Source of the DNA: Thalassotalea euphylliae
Lineage (GTDB): Bacteria > Pseudomonadota > Gammaproteobacteria > Enterobacterales > Alteromonadaceae
Direction: 5' to 3'
DNA: 64,000 nucleotides
Assembly: GCF_003390395.1 (NCBI RefSeq)
Contig: NZ_QUOV01000001.1
Location: 1,736,001-1,800,000 of the forward strand
Within the stretch, counting starts at the first letter, position 1. The number at the start of each line of letters is the position of its first letter. The notes beneath the pieces were generated by a model. It saw only the letters and a list, made by a program, of their open reading frames with translations. It searched no databases and had not been told where the DNA came from. This document shows positions 62,108 through 64,000 of the stretch, in pieces. The translations under genes were made by a program, and so were the position numbers.

Positions 62108-64000
62108 CTATTTAACGCGCATTCCCGGCTGGGCGCCTTCTTCTGGATTAAGAATCCATAAGTCTTTACCGCCAGGGCCAGCAGCTAACACCATACCTTC
62201 AGACATACCAAAACGCATTTTGCGCGGCGCTAGGTTAGCCACCATAACCGTTAACTTACCTTCTAAGTCTTCAGGTTGGTATGCTGATTTAATACCCGCA
62301 AACACTTGGCGTGTTTCGCCGCCTAGGTCTAATTCAAGGCGCAGTAGTTTGTCTGCTTTTTCAACGTGCTCCGCTTTTACAATTTTCGCTACGCGTAGGT
62401 CAATTTTTGCAAAATCGTCAAATTGAATTTCTGGTGCAATCGGGTCATCAGCTAATGGGCCAGTTGGCGCAGGTGCTGCTTTTTCAGTTGCTAATGATTC
62501 TTTAGAGGCTTCAATCATTTCGTTTACTTTATCCATTTCAATACGTTGCATTAACGCTTTGAATTTGTTGATTTGGTGATCTTTCAGAAGGGCTTTATGG
62601 CCGTCCCATACTAATTCGTCGTTTAAGAAACCTTGCGTTTTTTCTGCTAGGGCAGGAAGCACAGGTTTTAAGTAAATCATCAAGATACGGAATAGGTTAA
62701 TGCCTAATGAGCAAATATCTTGAACTTCTTGCTGCTTGGTTTCGTCTTTAACCAGCTGCCATGGCTCTTTAACGGCAATGTACTCGTTCACTTTGTCAGC
62801 TAATGCCATGATCTCTCGCATTGCTTTACCAAATTCACGGCCTTCGTATAGCTCAGCTAGCTTGTCACCAGCGGCCATTACTTCGTCTGCCAATGCTTGG
62901 TCTTCAACATTGCTTGATAACATGCCATCAAAGCGCTTGGTGATAAAGCTAGCACAGCGTGAGGCAATGTTAACGACTTTACCAACCAAGTCAGAGTTTA
63001 CGCGTTGCGCAAAGTCTTCTAGGTTTAAGTCTAAATCGTCGATGCGGTTGGTTAATTTCGCCGCATAGTAGTAACGTAAGTACTCAGGGTTTAGGTGATC
63101 TAAGTATGTGCGGCCTTTAATAAAAGTGCCTTTCGACTTAGACATTTTCGCGCCATTTACGGTCACAAAACCGTGTGCGTAAACAGACGTCGGCTTACGG
63201 TAACCCGCGCCCTCCAGCATGGCAGGCCAGAATAAACTGTGGAAATAGATGATGTCTTTACCGATAAAGTGGTAAAGTTCGGCATCTGAGTTTTCATTCC
63301 AGTAGCTGTCAAAATCAATGTTTTCACGGTCACATAGGTTTTTGAAGCTGCCCATGTAACCGATTGGTGCGTCTAGCCATACGTAAAAAAACTTGCCTGG
63401 TGCGCCTGGAATTTCAAAACCAAAGTATGGCGCGTCACGGCTGATATCCCACTGCTGTAGGCCAGATTCAAACCATTCATTTAACTTGTTGGCCATTTCT
63501 TCTTGCAATGAGCCACCAGTAGTCCAGTCTTTTAGCATTTGCTCAAACGCTGGCAGGTCAAAGAAGTAATGCTCCGAATCACGCAATACTGGTGTTGAAC
63601 CTGATACTACTGAGCGCGGGTTGATGACTTCTGTTGGCGAGTAAGTTGCGCCACAGTTATCACAGCTATCGCCGTTTTCGTCTTCACTGCCACATTTAGG
63701 GCAAGTACCTTTGACGAAACGATCTGGCAAGAACATGCCTTTTTCTTCATCGTAAAGCTGTGAGATAGTGCGTGTTTTAATGTGGCCAGCAGCGTTTAGC
63801 TTATTGTAAATTTCACTGGCAAACTCACGGTTCTCGTCACTGTGGGTTGAGTGATAGTTGTCAAAGCTGATCAAAAAGTCGTTGAAATCTGCCATGTGCT
63901 CTTCGCGCACACCATCAATCATTTGCTCTGGCGTAATGCCAAGCTCTTGCGCTTTAAGCATAATTGGTGTGCCGTGGGCGTCGTCGGCACAAATAAAGTA
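62108..64000 (-). CDS. metG: Methionyl-tRNA synthetase (5' end beyond window)
   Basis: Charges tRNA-Met. The visible C-terminal ~630 residues start within the catalytic domain: [11 protein letters not shown] lies at the window edge, a zinc-finger segment [19 protein letters not shown] and the class I signature KMSKSKG follow, then the anticodon-binding domain and a C-terminal tRNA-binding domain of EMAP type (about the last 110 residues, [13 protein letters not shown]). Only about 40 N-terminal residues with the HIGH motif are missing. The frame is intact to the stop, and a good terminator follows. Confidence 0.97.
   Translation of the reverse strand, partial: YFICADDAHGTPIMLKAQELGITPEQMIDGVREEHMADFNDFLISFDNYHSTHSDENREFASEIYNKLNAAGHIKTRTISQLYDEEKGMFLPDRFVKGTCPKCGSEDENGDSCDNCGATYSPTEVINPRSVVSGSTPVLRDSEHYFFDLPAFEQMLKDWTTGGSLQEEMANKLNEWFESGLQQWDISRDAPYFGFEIPGAPGKFFYVWLDAPIGYMGSFKNLCDRENIDFDSYWNENSDAELYHFIGKDIIYFHSLFWPAMLEGAGYRKPTSVYAHGFVTVNGAKMSKSKGTFIKGRTYLDHLNPEYLRYYYAAKLTNRIDDLDLNLEDFAQRVNSDLVGKVVNIASRCASFITKRFDGMLSSNVEDQALADEVMAAGDKLAELYEGREFGKAMREIMALADKVNEYIAVKEPWQLVKDETKQQEVQDICSLGINLFRILMIYLKPVLPALAEKTQGFLNDELVWDGHKALLKDHQINKFKALMQRIEMDKVNEMIEASKESLATEKAAPAPTGPLADDPIAPEIQFDDFAKIDLRVAKIVKAEHVEKADKLLRLELDLGGETRQVFAGIKSAYQPEDLEGKLTVMVANLAPRKMRFGMSEGMVLAAGPGGKDLWILNPEEGAQPGMRVK

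Noticed and set aside
1..64000. CRISPR arrays, rRNA, tRNA or prophage genes
   Set aside because: No regularly spaced repeats, no cloverleaf-like or rRNA-like segments, and no integrase or phage structural genes were found by reading.

Overview
The window reads as chromosomal DNA of a marine gammaproteobacterium, most likely Alteromonadales close to Colwelliaceae (Thalassotalea/Colwellia-like). This is inferred from moderate GC, many TonB-dependent receptors and chemoreceptors, a MASE2 diguanylate cyclase, SbcCD, an RcsF-like lipoprotein, YefM-YoeB and gammaproteobacterial-type MgsA, TrmO, TrhO and MetG. No rRNA, tRNA, CRISPR array or complete insertion sequence was seen. One MITE-like element is present.

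Layout. 0-5.6 kb: an iron-uptake locus with a TonB-dependent receptor, then a small membrane protein, a PepSY ferric reductase-like protein and a second small membrane protein. Both transcription units carry Fur-box-like sequences. 6-8.6 kb: a dihaem peroxidase (MauG/CcpA family) followed by a chemoreceptor. 8.8 kb: a GrpB-family protein. 9.5-14.2 kb: a four-gene MacAB-like exporter (adaptor, ATPase, two FtsX-type permeases). 14.4-17.3 kb: an envelope operon of a COG3014 lipoprotein, an LpoB-like lipoprotein and a glycine-zipper protein. 17.4-26.3 kb: an array of four paralogous porins on the minus strand. Two are each followed by a small phosphate-binding-like periplasmic protein, and a chemoreceptor gene sits inside the array. 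26.8-32.1 kb: a large TonB-dependent receptor divergent from a LytS/LytTR-type two-component pair. 32.5-38.5 kb: mgsA, the MITE, then sbcD-sbcC. 38.6-43.1 kb: an EamA transporter, slyD, a long gene-free stretch and a frameshifted Cache chemoreceptor. 43.2-49.8 kb: a DUF2805 protein, a diguanylate cyclase, a secreted protein of unknown function, a LysR regulator with a glutamine-rich insert, a periplasmic amidohydrolase and a DUF482/GNAT protein. 49.8-55.9 kb, mostly minus strand: an EamA transporter, trmO, an RcsF-like lipoprotein, two small membrane proteins, an alpha/beta hydrolase, trhO and a VOC protein. 56-60.3 kb: a DUF1295 membrane protein and a cytoplasmic molybdopterin oxidoreductase, divergent from a GlxA-type AraC regulator. 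60.3-64 kb: a HAD phosphatase, a VOC protein, yefM-yoeB and metG, which runs off the window end.

Most of the window is ordinary core and accessory chromosome. The parts most worth a second look are the amplified porin/binding-protein array with its embedded chemoreceptor and distinct palindromes, the chemoreceptor broken exactly at an A7 slippery heptamer, the TA-flanked MITE, the perfect FNR-type palindrome upstream of trhO, a 25-bp perfect inverted repeat at 52.8 kb, and the 840-bp gene-free stretch before the broken chemoreceptor. I found no clear sign of an entirely new defence or metabolic system. The porin array is the best candidate for an undescribed functional unit.
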